Assembly (NCBI RefSeq): GCF_947179165.1
Contig: NC_077242.1
Span: 21,890,597 to 21,954,596, forward strand
Source of the DNA: Solanum dulcamara
Taxonomy: Eukaryota; Streptophyta; Magnoliopsida; Solanales; Solanaceae
Direction: 5' to 3'
DNA length: 64,000 nt
Part shown: positions 44,812 to 56,551 of the stretch, one piece after another
Numbering within the stretch: position 1 is the first letter of the stretch
How the letters are laid out: every line of letters begins with the position of its first letter
The notes under the pieces: model-generated
Seen by the model: only the letters and a program-made list of their open reading frames with translations
The model's database searches: none
What the model was told of the DNA's origin: nothing
Position numbers and translations under genes: made by a program

Positions 44812-46558
44812 TTGACGGAGTTCTACCTGGCAAGTAGTCTCCCCGGCCAACATAGGGGTTTGTTGGATTCCATGTAATAGCTCGCATGGTCTTAAATGTC
44901 GGTTATGGTTATTTTCTCATAAAATGAATATTTTAAAAGATATCTATATGATTTATTATGCATGCATTACATTATGTTCCATATTACATAAATGTTTTAA
45001 TGTTTTCTCAATGTTCATGCATCCTTACATACTTAGTACATTTAAAGTACTAACGCATACTCGTTTGCCTACATGATATCACCATGTAGGGACCAGTGCT
45101 CCTCCTCGTTCTCCTCCACGTGGCTAGTGAGATTTCGTTGAAGACTACTTTTGGTGAGTTCCTATGTTCCAGGAATAATAATCCTTTATCTTTCTAGCTT
45201 ATGATATGTTAAGATATTTTACTATGACATTTCTTCTATTATGATTGAGGGTGAGCTAGGGACTTGTCTTAGCCCAGTTAAATCTAATAGTTAGAGGTAT
45301 TGTTGGACATATGTAAGTTGAAGATTTACTATTATGATTTCCTCTTATTTATTTCTCATCATTACCTATGAAAAGCTAAACGAATGCTAAGAGGCTAGTT
45401 TGAGGTACTTTCGGGTTCCTCATTCGCCATGTCACATCTAGGTCCTAGTCTTGGATCGTGACATATATTTACTCTCTAGATGGTGTCAATGATAGGTTCA
45501 TTGCTACCTCAAAAGAACTACTAATAAATAATAGATAAAAAGAATATGATCCCTCCAAAAGTAAGGAGGTCTCTCCACTATTAGGAAAGAACTAGATCTT
45601 CAATGAAGCATCTGTTGATGATCTCTCATACCTATCCCTGCATCATAAAGTGATGCAGACCCAAATAAATGTAAGTACGTAGAATGTACGAGTATGTAAT
45701 ATGGTAGAATGAAACAACAATACATCAAAGATACTCAAGATAGAATGAAACTCACCCAACTCAATATGATATGCAAGTATAAAATATAACAAAGCTTTAA
45801 GAAGGGCTCAGTAATATGCAACTAGTTCAAAACATGTCATATACTTTAGCGCACAATATGGGAGCCTGTGATAATCGGAAAAAATTCCACCACCCATAAA
45901 TAGGTGATGCACAAGGAAACAACATTTTTCCACGTTCGTCCAATACTTTCTAAGGTAAAGGACGAATCTACCAATCTGTATCCAGAATCAGTCAAGTCTT
46001 ATCTTATCAAGACAATAAAAAGGGAAACATCCGACTTAACGGTTCAATCCTCTCCTACGCTGTCTATGTATTCATTGAGTTTTACTCTCACTCAATTCGG
46101 TGCTCGATATTACTCCAAAAGCTCAATATGCTCATAAAACAAAACCAATCAGGTCAATCAAAACTTTTGACTAGTTTCATTAGACTCTCATCAAAACTCA
46201 ATATCGTCTCAATCATTTGCTCTTTTAAATCAATTCAATCCAATACACTCATTTATATTAAATACTCAACTCTTTTAAATCTCTTTAAAACATTCAATCT
46301 TGATTCAAAATAATGTGTAGTGAAAGCAGGATCAAAACAGTTATAATCTTAAGGACTCTTTCAATTCAACTCAGGCTCAGCTCATGCTCAAATCATCAAG
46401 TTCGTTCAGAAAAAATGTATTTTCCAAATCAATCACATCTTATTAAAACTCTGTTTCAAAACCATAATTTATGTTCAAAATATTCATGTTCAAAATAATG
46501 AAAACTTTCAAAGACTCTTCAAACTCAACTCATGTGAAAACTCAAACTTATTTAAACT

Positions 46559-46602
<44 letters not shown>

Positions 46603-47431
46603 CTCCAAATCACTCTCTTTATCAATGCATAAAAGCCATTATCTGTACTCAAAAATATATATTTAAAAGATATGATTGTCAAATCAATTAGGGTTCACAA
46701 AAAAGTAGCCATGAACGATAATTCCAATCGAGTGAGATAAAAAACAACAATAATCTCAATACATAACTATATGGAACTCAATAGAAAAAGAATTAACTCA
46801 TCTAGAATTCAATAAACTAGGTTAGACTCAACTCATTCTCAATAATTGATAGAATAAGATGTAGGGCGCGTGGATGAATTCAAACCAATGCTATGATTAG
46901 CCTTACAAACCTTATACACTCCTAATTCTTGAGAAAGGTGAGATCTTACGAGGAATAATTGGCAAGAATCCATTTCTTGAACCTTAGAGGAGGATTTTCT
47001 TGAAAACCTATGGATTCCATGGGTAAAAGATATTAATAGGTCTTAAGATGAAGAATTTATGGAATTCTATGGTCAAATCTTACCTTGGAAGATAGATGAA
47101 CCTTGGAGGAAGTTAGTTTCTTAGGAACTTCTCTTTCTAGTGTAAATATTAGAACTAGAAAGATGAATAACATCTTTGGGCTTTTATGAAAAGACCTCAG
47201 GCCTGTATGGGCATGCGGAACACACTTTGGGCGTGCGGCCAGCGCGCAGAGAGGGATGTATCCATTTTCTCATTGCTCTATCGCATAAAAAATGCCTCGG
47301 CTACACGGCTGGTGCAGTTCCCAGTAAAATTGCCATAACGTTTTACCCGAACTCCAATTGATGCAAATTTGATGGCGTTAGAAAGAAGACTCATATACCT
47401 TTAATTTGATAAGGCATGGGACACCTAAATT

Positions 47432-47464
<33 letters not shown>

Positions 47465-47695
47465 TCATTTTAAGTTGATCCAAGTAGAATCTTTTATCGA
47501 AACTCAATTGGTAAAGAAACTTTCAACTCAACTTTGTGCTAGAGGATCCTTATGACCTTAATTCATCTCCAAATCTATTCTCATAGTAGAGAACTAACCT
47601 CCTAAGATGCACACTATTATGAATCATTTGGTATAACTCTATACACATATGAAGGATACCTCGATCTTAGCTTTAAAAGAGTTTGAGGTGCTACA

Positions 47696-48400
47696 ACACG
47701 TATAACACTTTCCACCAAATGCAGCCCGCTGAGATGAACCAGGTGAAGTATCAGCCACAAAACTTGAATGCTCAGATAGAAAACCTTGAGATATCTGTCA
47801 TGAACTCTGTCTATTGTGGGTACCATAACCTATTACAGGACCATCTGGAACCTGAGGTTCTCCCACTATGGGTCCGGTAGGTCTAGAGTGAAGCTGACCC
47901 TCACTAGGATGATGCCTACCTCAGAGTGGGGTTCTACCTCTACTGTGCTGATGGAAAAATCTCTTATTTTAACCTCTATAAGTCTCTATACATGCATGCT
48001 CCATAGACCTCACATAACTGACCACCTGGGGAAAAGTAGACCCGACTTCTATCAAGTGTTGTAATATTAGGCGAAGAGGCAAAATCAATCCCTCAATAAA
48101 TCGCTAAGTCGTGTCTCGCTCTAGAGGAAAAATTGTAGAAGCCTGCCCTATCTAATCTAGGAACTCTATCATATACTCAAAAACTGACGAAGAACCCTAC
48201 TGAGGACCTACAAGTCCAACTATAGGATTAGAACCACTCGATGCACCCAAAACTATACCTATCTGTAGTGCATGCTTATTGAGATATTGAATCTCTAATA
48301 ATTGATCGAAAGGAGTCGAGATGGTCATAGGCACAATCAAAACCTGGGTAGTATATGTTGATTCTCCAGCCATGCCCATCGAAAAGCTCATGTTGTCCAT
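47696..48400 (-). pseudogene. Gag of the outer minus-strand gypsy element
   Basis: On the minus strand an ATG at 48400 opens a decayed gag. Recognised is the helical region (RFIEGLILPLRLILQHLIEVGSTFPQ, then SMEHAC), a glycine/arginine/serine linker, and the start of the zinc knuckle (GKCYTC) at 47697-47712. The second half of the knuckle lies 8 kb to the left at 39632-39666. The nested LTR element therefore inserted at the codon of the second knuckle cysteine. Pieces such as 48197-48400 stay open, and the rest has stops. It would encode the particle protein of a Tekay-like element. Confidence 0.72.
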
Positions 48401-48589
48401 CTAAGGAGGAATGACTTCCAAGAAAGTATTTAGAGATTGATCAAAGAAATTTCACTTGATTAGGAATCAAGAATGGAGTTTCCCTAAAATGACCTATAGC
48501 CTCCCGAAGATAGGATACAGACGTCTCCACACCGATCCACAAGACTCTACTAGGCAGTTGCTCTTATACCACGATACCGGTGAACCTAA

Positions 48590-48602
48590 GCTCTGAAACC
48601 AC
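48590..48602 (-). other. Primer binding site of the outer element
   Basis: The minus strand reads TGGTTTCAGAGC next to the LTR end at 48605. It is one base different from the initiator-Met standard TGGTATCAGAGC. Confidence 0.8.
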
Positions 48603-48604
48603 TC

Positions 48605-49944
48605 TGTCATGATCCGATTTCTAGGATTATAATTGCACCTACTATTAACCCACCAGTAGGTAAACCTAACCCCATAGTCCAAAACTATAGGCAAGAGACC
48701 ATCACAAGCGAAAGAAAAGAACTGAATAATAATATTAATAATAACAATAAGAAGAAGAAAAGAAGAGTGGGAACAATACAACAAAATAACCCCTAAGACC
48801 TGGTATCAACCAGTAGTCAAGCTACTAAACTAATATAAAGGAATACAAGGCTTATACAGATACAGTAATAATAATGGTGATATGGACTATCTCCGAATAC
48901 AAAATAAAGACTAGTACAAGCCAAAATAGAGGGAGATAGACAACTTTGAACACCAAGAGCTCACCCAATTCTCCAAAATTCAAGAGCTGCTCCTCACAAA
49001 ATCCAATCAGTAGTGAAAACCGATACTATGATCTGCAGGATGTAGAAGTGTAGTATGAGTACCAATAAGTGGCACTCAGTAGGCATCAGCCTACTGAGCT
49101 CCAGAGATAAAGCAAGTATAAAGAACATGTAAGCAAGGATTATATATCACAAGTAACTAATAAGGATAGTAAGGAAGCCTGCAATAAGAAGCATCAGATA
49201 TAGAAAAGAGAGAGTAGGTAAGAAACAAGAAAGGAAACCAATGACGTACCTGATGGCACCAGCCCAACCACCTAAACACGACGACACACTATGGAGGAGG
49301 ACAACTAAGTGATAACCTACTAACAGAACTAATCATAGATATCATATAAAGGCCCTAAAGGACCGTATCAACTAAATCCGTGCATAAAAAGTTACATAAA
49401 GGAAAACAAGGGCATTAACTACCTTTAAAAAAAAGACCACCCTTTATACCCCGACAAGTTCGCAAATAGTAAGCCTATACCTTCCGAGCTCTTATGCCTA
49501 GGAAGTTCACTCATAAACAGGTAAACCGGTACGACATCCCATACTACCGATAAGTACAAACATCTATGCTGGTAATAGAAAATGCAAATATGCATGAAAG
49601 TAATGTAGTAAAACTAGTAGTACCATCTGTGCCAAGCACCTCATACCAAGATATATACACCTACTTCTAGTTCTGGCCAAGAAGTAGGATTCATGCGCCT
49701 TTATGAAATTGCCATGGGGGGCTCGGGAATGCCTCTATATACCGTCTGGTCCTGATCCAGGTCTTATATCAACCTGAACCTAAGCGCATCCTCGATTCCT
49801 TGAATCAATGTCATAAAATAAGTACGTCCTCTATGCCTCAAATTAGTATAATAAAATGAGTGTATCCTTGATACCTCAAATTAGTATAATAATATGAGCG
49901 CATCCTCGATGACTCGAATCCACTGAAAATAGTAGTAATAAAGG
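48605..49944 (-). repeat. Outer element 5' LTR, downstream part
   Basis: On the minus strand it ends cggatcatgaca at 48605. It contains a four-unit minisatellite of about 42-45 bp (49787-49930) and the TGAGTGCC..GGTACTCA stem-loop (49056-49078). Its upstream part is separated by the nested element and lies at 59405-60791. Confidence 0.7.
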
Positions 49945-52743
49945 TAGTATGACCCCATTCATAAGATTCCTCGAGTCACTTTTAATTGAGTTTGAAAGTT
50001 GATTTTGGAAATCTTGTGAAAAGTTGAGGTTTTGCTTGACCAATGGGTATAAAAAATTAAATTGTCAAATTTTGAGTTTTGAAGTCATTTAGAGTTTTGA
50101 GTCTTGGAATAGAATTTTGTTGATTTCATCAGTTTAGGAATGTGAAAATTGATCTAAGAGAGTTGTCTGAATTAGATTTGGAGGTGAAACGTGGAATTTA
50201 GGTCCAAAGTTCGAAATTGAGTTTAAGTTTGATCCAAATTCGACTTTGATCAACATTGGGGTTTGGGTACTCGGATTGGATTTCTAATGGTTCTAATAGT
50301 TTCGGGAGGTGATTTTAATGCTAGAAAGAGTTTCATCATAATTTTTGGAAGTCCCGATCTCGTGTTGGTATTTTGGAGGCCTAAGTTGGTTTAGTTGCGA
50401 CTTTTCAAGTTTCGGGTCAAGAAAACCTCAGATTAAAATTATGTTTATTCCATTGAGTCTGAAATACTATTTTCAAGATAGTAGCATATTTGGTTTCTGT
50501 TTAAAAAGGTCTAAATGAGTTTTAGGTGAGTTTTTAAGCTTCTTGGGTGCTTTGGCGCTGTTTCAGCAAATTGTGGCAACTAAAAGGTTCATTATTAGTT
50601 TTAAAGATCAAAAAATTATTCTGAAACTTGTAAAATTTTGAGCATGAATTATAGTACTTATCTGCAAAGTTTGATGCACTTTTCCTATGCCAAGATTTGA
50701 CTTTTATTGCAAAATAAGAAATAATTATTTATCAAGCAGAAATAATATTTGTCTGGGCAAATGAGTTCAAAATTGAGTTTTGATTGAAGGAGAAGGTCTG
50801 TATCATTATTTAAGACACTTAAAAAAGAATCGGGTCATTTATCTATCGTACGAGAGATTTACGGCTCTTTTAGTGAATATAAGTTGAAGATTTTCTAGTG
50901 TTGTGTTCAGTCTTTTTCTGGTGCTGGTGCATGGACCGCTTAAGTGAATTAGGTTCTCAAAAAAGAACCTCATCTTTAGCAAAGGGACTCACTTAGAAAG
51001 GGTTCGCAAAAGTGAACCAGGTTCTCAAAAAACGAACCTCTGCTAAAGCGAAGGTCCAGTCTCTTAAAAGACATATGAGAGGGTTTAGGCATGGTTTAAG
51101 GTATCTTCACCATTTTCAACATTTCCAAGCTTGGTTTAGGCAATTTCTTTGAGATTTTTCACAAAACACTATTGGATGATGTATTTCTAACACTTTCCCT
51201 AGATTTTCATTGAATAATTTCGTATTTTAATGTCAAATTTGTGGATTTCAAATTAGAGATTTTGGATTTTCTTGAACATGAATTTTTGAAAGATAAATGG
51301 AAATTTTGAACTCGTTTCAACTCCATTTTTGAAACACATTTCACTATGGGTTCCTAATTACTTAAGGAACATTTTCATCTAAAAATATTTAGATTTTGGG
51401 ATTGTTTTTCAACATGGGACTTTTGATCATTTTTCCCTTTTCACCCAAATTTCTTGATTTTTGTGTTAATAGATTCATAATGTGATTTTGAGTCTATATG
51501 TGATTAGATTGTGATAATTTGGAGTATCATCAAAGAGGAAAAGTGGTGATTTCGGATTGTTCGTGATTTTTTTGCTAAGGCAAGTGGATTTCTAACATTT
51601 GTTAAGTATGTTGAACCTTGTATTTTTTTATGTGAGGGGATTAGAGTGTGTTGGGTCATTATATTGAATTAAATTATATGAGTTGAAGTGTGATAGTAGA
51701 ATCCGGATAGGGGTAATTGTCTAAGTATTGTGAATTACGAGGCATTGATTTATTGTGTGATTATGGAATATATGATATCTTATGTGAATATTTATCTTGT
51801 TTGACTCATTACTTATGCATATTATATATATATATATATAATAGAAGTGAAATAATATGAGTGAGGTACTGGATATTGGGATCAAGATTTCTACCGGTCG
51901 AGGTGATTTGTCAGTCTCTTTTGATAGCCAAGGTCTTTTCTGGCAGATGAGGTCTCTTCCAATAGATATTAGCTGAGGTCATTTTTGGGGGATACATGGT
52001 CTATATGAGGCCCCCATGGGTTTCGATCTGAGGTGATTAATGGATGTGTATCATAGGATAGACATGTATGATGATATTTGACATTGTATTTGCATTCATT
52101 TGTTTCTGTGATTGATGATGATATGAGATTATATGTATTTCCTGAGTATAGTGGTAAGAATGTATTTATTTCTTCTATTGTGTGTACTTTCTAGTATTCT
52201 AGTATATTTTTGATATAAACTATATAGATTAGGCTGTCCGAGTGCAGGTGTGTAGTTGTGGAGGATTGTGGTTGGGATGTTAGGAGTATCCGTGTGCCGC
52301 ATTGATTTACTTGGGTTTAGTTTCTATTTTACTGAGTACCGTGTTGTTGGTTCTCACCCTTTACTTCTACATTTATGTAGGATCTGAACCCGGCACCTCC
52401 TGTATTTAGTATTCTATTGATCAAGCCAAGCTTTTGGACATTTGAGAGGTAGCGGCTTCTCCTCTTCGGTAGACTCTCATCGTCTATTAGTTTATGTTTT
52501 GTTCTGCTTAGGAACTGAGACATATATACTTGTATCTTTTTATTTTTGTTGAAATAGTGGCTTGTACCTGTGACACCAACTCTTGGGTAGTTTAGAATCT
52601 AATTTTTGTGTATCTTTTTTATATCATTTTAGACTTTATATTTTGGCTCTTATTTTCACATATATGTAATTGTTCAGACTCTTAGACTGACTCATCTTAG
52701 TAGGTTGGGCGAGTGCCATCACTCCCAAATTTGGGTCATGACA
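49945..52743 (+). repeat. 5' LTR of the LARD-like element
   Basis: It starts near tagtatgacccc and ends gggtcatgaca. It includes a short TA run (about 51823-51840), a ggtcgagg/gaggtc minisatellite (about 51880-52030) and the TGAGTACC..GGTTCTCA stem-loop at 52333-52356. Confidence 0.75.
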
Positions 52744-52745
52744 AA

Positions 52746-52758
52746 TTAGTATCAAAGC
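52746..52758 (+). other. Primer binding site of the LARD-like element (decayed)
   Basis: TTAGTATCAAAGC carries the same two G-to-A changes as the copy-1 chromovirus site at 18135-18147. Confidence 0.75.
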
Positions 52759-55700
52759 CCCAGGTTTATAGGTCTCACGTATACAAGTCAAGTCTAAGTA
52801 GAGTCTCAAGAATTGGTATGGAGATGTCTGTATTTATCTTCAAGAGTCTATGAAGACTTTTAGGAAATACCTTCACTTCTTGATTCTCTATTGTGCATAT
52901 TTGATCCGATCTAATTCCTATCATTTCACTCCATCTTCTCTCTTATAGCGATGACTCATGTTTGGTCCTGCGTGTGAGAAATTCAGGTGTCACCGCTTGG
53001 TGTTATTGTCGGATATGGCATTGAGGCAGAAGTGATATAATTATGGGAAGGATATCTAGTCAGACTTGGAATGGTCTATGACTCAAAAGGGATTAGTAAG
53101 GTTGTGGTTCAATGATATATTTCTAGGTTATGACATTGAAAGATGAACAATTGTTAAGAGACTTCATGAATATCTCATTCTGTCTGGTTAGTTATTCAGC
53201 AACAAAAAATAGCATTGGTGTGGCTTATTCAACATCTAAAGTGGTTTGACAATAAAGAATGGTATAATTATGGGAATGAGTATGTCGTGAGCACTGTGAC
53301 TTTGAGAACTACAGACTGTGAAATTCATCATAAAGGAATGCGTTGTGTATTGTATTATGATAATAATGTTGTGCCAACAGAAATCAGGATTTCTATGGGG
53401 ATTTTATAATGTGGGTGTATATCAGAAAGGATTATGATAATTTTATTGTCATGGTACCCGTGTTTACTTTGGTGAGGTTATGGGTTGTGTTGCTTTTGCT
53501 ATCGACTTGGCCTACAAAAAGGTGCATATCATTTTCTGTTAGAGACTAAAATATTTTGGTAATGTATGGTGGTTATGTAATGGGTAGAAAGATATAGACC
53601 ATTTGGGAATGATTTCTCCGGTGGATATGATATATTTTAGTAGTGGATTTATCGGGCTCTTATGGTATGGTACTAGTGATATATGGGCACGGAGACATTG
53701 GTTGGCAAGCGTGAATACTAGCTATTGAGGTGCTATCAGTTGTTTCACCTACTCGGGCAATAAAGTTTGATGTTGCATTCATATTTGAGAAACCAACTAG
53801 TTGTTACTACGGATGTTGGGGTTAGGCATGGTTTATAATGAAAATTATGGTGGTGGATCTTTGGTGAGGATTTAATGTGTTTGAAAGGTGGAATGTATTT
53901 CTACGATCTAATTGGGGATTGATGAGTTCTTTATGAGACAAAAGGAGTGGATTGACATTGAAAGGATAAGCTTATGGGTGGAGAAAGTTCTGTCAAGTAT
54001 ACTTGAGTGAAGGCAAGTGAATGTACCAGCAAGAGAATACATATGGAAATTAGTTAATTCACGTGATTAGATAGCATAACAAGTTTGTGGTATCACGTAG
54101 ATGATAAAGTTAACTTTATGATGATAGCAAGGGTGGCTAAGTAAGGTAATAGTAGTTCGGGATGTACTCTGATTAAGATGCAACTATGTTGTGATGGATT
54201 TTGGTTAAGGGGACCAGTATGATAATGTTGACTTGAGAGTATCTAAGATCTCGGTTGCTACCACTTGATGAGTATCATAGTTATAGGAAAGGTTGTATGA
54301 CACGTTGGGAACCACTCGAGTAGAATTGAAAAGAGTTTCAACTTATAATAGGGGAATTAATAGAATATAGTTTGACCTTCAGAATGAGGCAAGGGCAATA
54401 ATACTTACTTTGATTGCAGAGTTTAAGAATTTAATTTCAGGCATGTTGGAAAGTTGGGTTCAGGAACATATGGCTTCGTCTGTCTTAATCTAGTTATGGG
54501 AATACTATTTGGGGTTCATTAGTCAGATTGACCATGCTTCGAGAGTGGAGCCTATGGACATTCGGCTCTAACGTTGTGGTAAATTCTATAGTGGTCTGAG
54601 TCTGACAACTGGCATGATTTAGGTTCCCAATGAGGGACAAGGTAAGATCGATGTAAAGTGTTTAATGGTAAGCTAAGGTATGTGTTTGTTGGAAATCTTC
54701 AATGTATGGACTAATGTTGATATATAAGGGAATTGGTTTACATGATTTGAATGTAAAAAAAATTCAAGTTTTGCATCATAAGTTTACATTCATGGTGATT
54801 GGTTTTTGTCAAGGTACAAATTGGCATTGTAAGGAAGGATTGCTTGTGTTAATTGTTGAGCATTTGAAAGAACTGGTGTATAGTTCGAGTTGTGGAGTTT
54901 ATTACTTTCGGTTGTAAAAGAGTTTGATGAAATCTTCATTTGAGAAGTTTGATATAAGGTAAAAGGTAACATGTTGTGGATGTCTTGCTAAGAACTAATA
55001 ATGATAAATGAGTTAAGAAAAGGAACACGAATCTGGTGCATTAAAGAGTTCAAGCATTTGGTATTGGGTCATGTGTTCATAGTATACAAAGTTATCGAGG
55101 TGATGGTTGAATAGTAGCTGAAATTGGGTAAGTGTAAGATTGCGTGGAATTAATATTGTTTGTGATTCAATAATTTTATCTTAATGGAAACATACTGTGA
55201 AATTCAAAATTTGGAGTTTTAACGATCGGTTGAGATGTGTACCTATCATGGGATGCTTACATGGGAAGAGAGAGGTCCATAGTTTGAAATCTTTGGAACA
55301 ACAAGGTGTTATTAAGAAAAGCTGGATGCTAGTAGCGGTCTGAGAATAAAGTAACTAGCCAGTGTGACTATGATGTTTTAGTAGTATTGGTAATGTAAGC
55401 TTCACCGGAGTATTATAGAGAGTATGAGAAAGTTGAAAAATCGAGTGTGTCTACGATTGTTATGAGACCAGGCGGGCTGATTGTGGAGTCAGACGAATGG
55501 GAATGTGCTTATGGACACTATAAAAGGAATATCTTGTGATATTCGACTTCAATTTAATATATTCTTATGTGACCACCTACCTTATTTCAGATAGGGTTTA
55601 GTGTATAATTCTCTATCTATGATTTAGGGCGTGTTTTCACTTCCATGGATGGATTCCTAGTGGTGGATCGGATGTACTGATCCATGCCCTTTTTGGTAGG

Positions 55701-56551
55701 GTAAGATGCTGATGCAAGTTTGGTTATTTCAGATGTGGCAGATTTGGTGTTGCCTTATGGTAGTTGAAGCTTTTCAGAAATTGTACAAGTTTCATCTTGC
55801 TTAAGAGAACTTATAAGAGAGCTACCTTATATATTGCAGTTTCTCGACAATCTTGGTTTTTACCTAGTCATTGAGAACATGTTCAGCTAGGTGTGATTTG
55901 ATACTTGTAGGACCATTGAGCCTAGTTCTTCCATTTGGGAATTGACTACAATTACAACTACTATTCTATATTTTTTGGTGGCGTTATTCGAGGTTTTGTA
56001 TATTTGGAGGTATTGTTCATCAGGTGGTTACTTGATCATCTCCTTCTTTGGATCAAATTAGTTGGGTTCTCCCTTGATGAGTATGCATTGTCTAAAGATT
56101 GGGTGTTTGCAACTAAAGCTCGTGCAAGGATTAAGTTAAGAAAAAGAAAATTTAACTAAGATTAGTGATGGGTGTGTGAATTATGCATGTTTGGTGGTTG
56201 GTTCTAGAATCACTCCGGGCTTTAGCAGGTAGTAGGCAAGAATCTTCTCATGGCTAGGTGAGAAAAGGGTTTATTTCGATGGTTGTGTTGTGATTTAGGG
56301 AGTTTCAATTTCGGTTTGGTTCATGGACTATCATGTGGCTTGGTAATCACTCTTGGGTTGTAGAATTTTCAATTTTGATTCAGAAGTTCAGTTTCGATAG
56401 TTGATCCTGATGATATGTTCTAAGGATAGGTTTAATTGGAAAAGACAAATACCGAACTTGGAGGTTATTCCTCAGACTCTTGGTAGCATCAAGTATCCTT
56501 CTTTCTTTTACTTTATGTTCGAGGATGAACATGGATTTTAGTCGTAGATGA
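52759..56551 (+). other. Non-coding body of the LARD-like element
   Basis: This is 3.8 kb of G/T-rich sequence. Short frames (53215-53409, 54702-54917, 55935-56159) show no domain that I recognise, and stops are dense in all frames. Either the body is a non-coding template of the LARD type, or a coding region decayed beyond recognition. Confidence 0.55.

Larger units (their letters stand above)
43066..45463 (+). mobile_element. Solo LTR, 2398 bp
   Basis: It starts TGTAACATCC and ends GATCGTGACA. It is flanked by a perfect 5-bp duplication tatat (43061-43065, 45464-45468), and removing it restores the sequence seen in the sister LTR near 39920. It has a TATAAATA box at 43633, a 91-bp tandem duplication (44636-44811) and a TTAGTAC/GTACTAA stem-loop at 45033-45053. 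There is no primer site or gene, so the internal region was lost by LTR recombination. Confidence 0.88.
39669..47695 (-). mobile_element. Short-bodied non-autonomous LTR element nested in gag
   Basis: Two related LTRs (39669-about 42100, and 42810-47695 including a foreign solo LTR) enclose only about 0.7 kb. On the minus strand the LTR starts TGTAGCACCTC, and a decayed primer site (TTAGTCAGAGC) lies next to the right-hand LTR at about 42795-42806, so the element runs right to left. The body has no recognisable gene. Without the nested solo LTR it is about 5.6 kb. Confidence 0.78.
42810..47695 (-). repeat. 5' LTR of the short-bodied element, with solo LTR inside
   Basis: The plus-strand left end is tgtcatatccc and the right end ggtgctaca. 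A foreign 2398-bp solo LTR plus a 5-bp duplication splits it at 43066-45468, leaving about 2.48 kb of its own sequence. It contains a TA microsatellite (about 46564-46598) and another at about 47436-47462. Confidence 0.75.
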
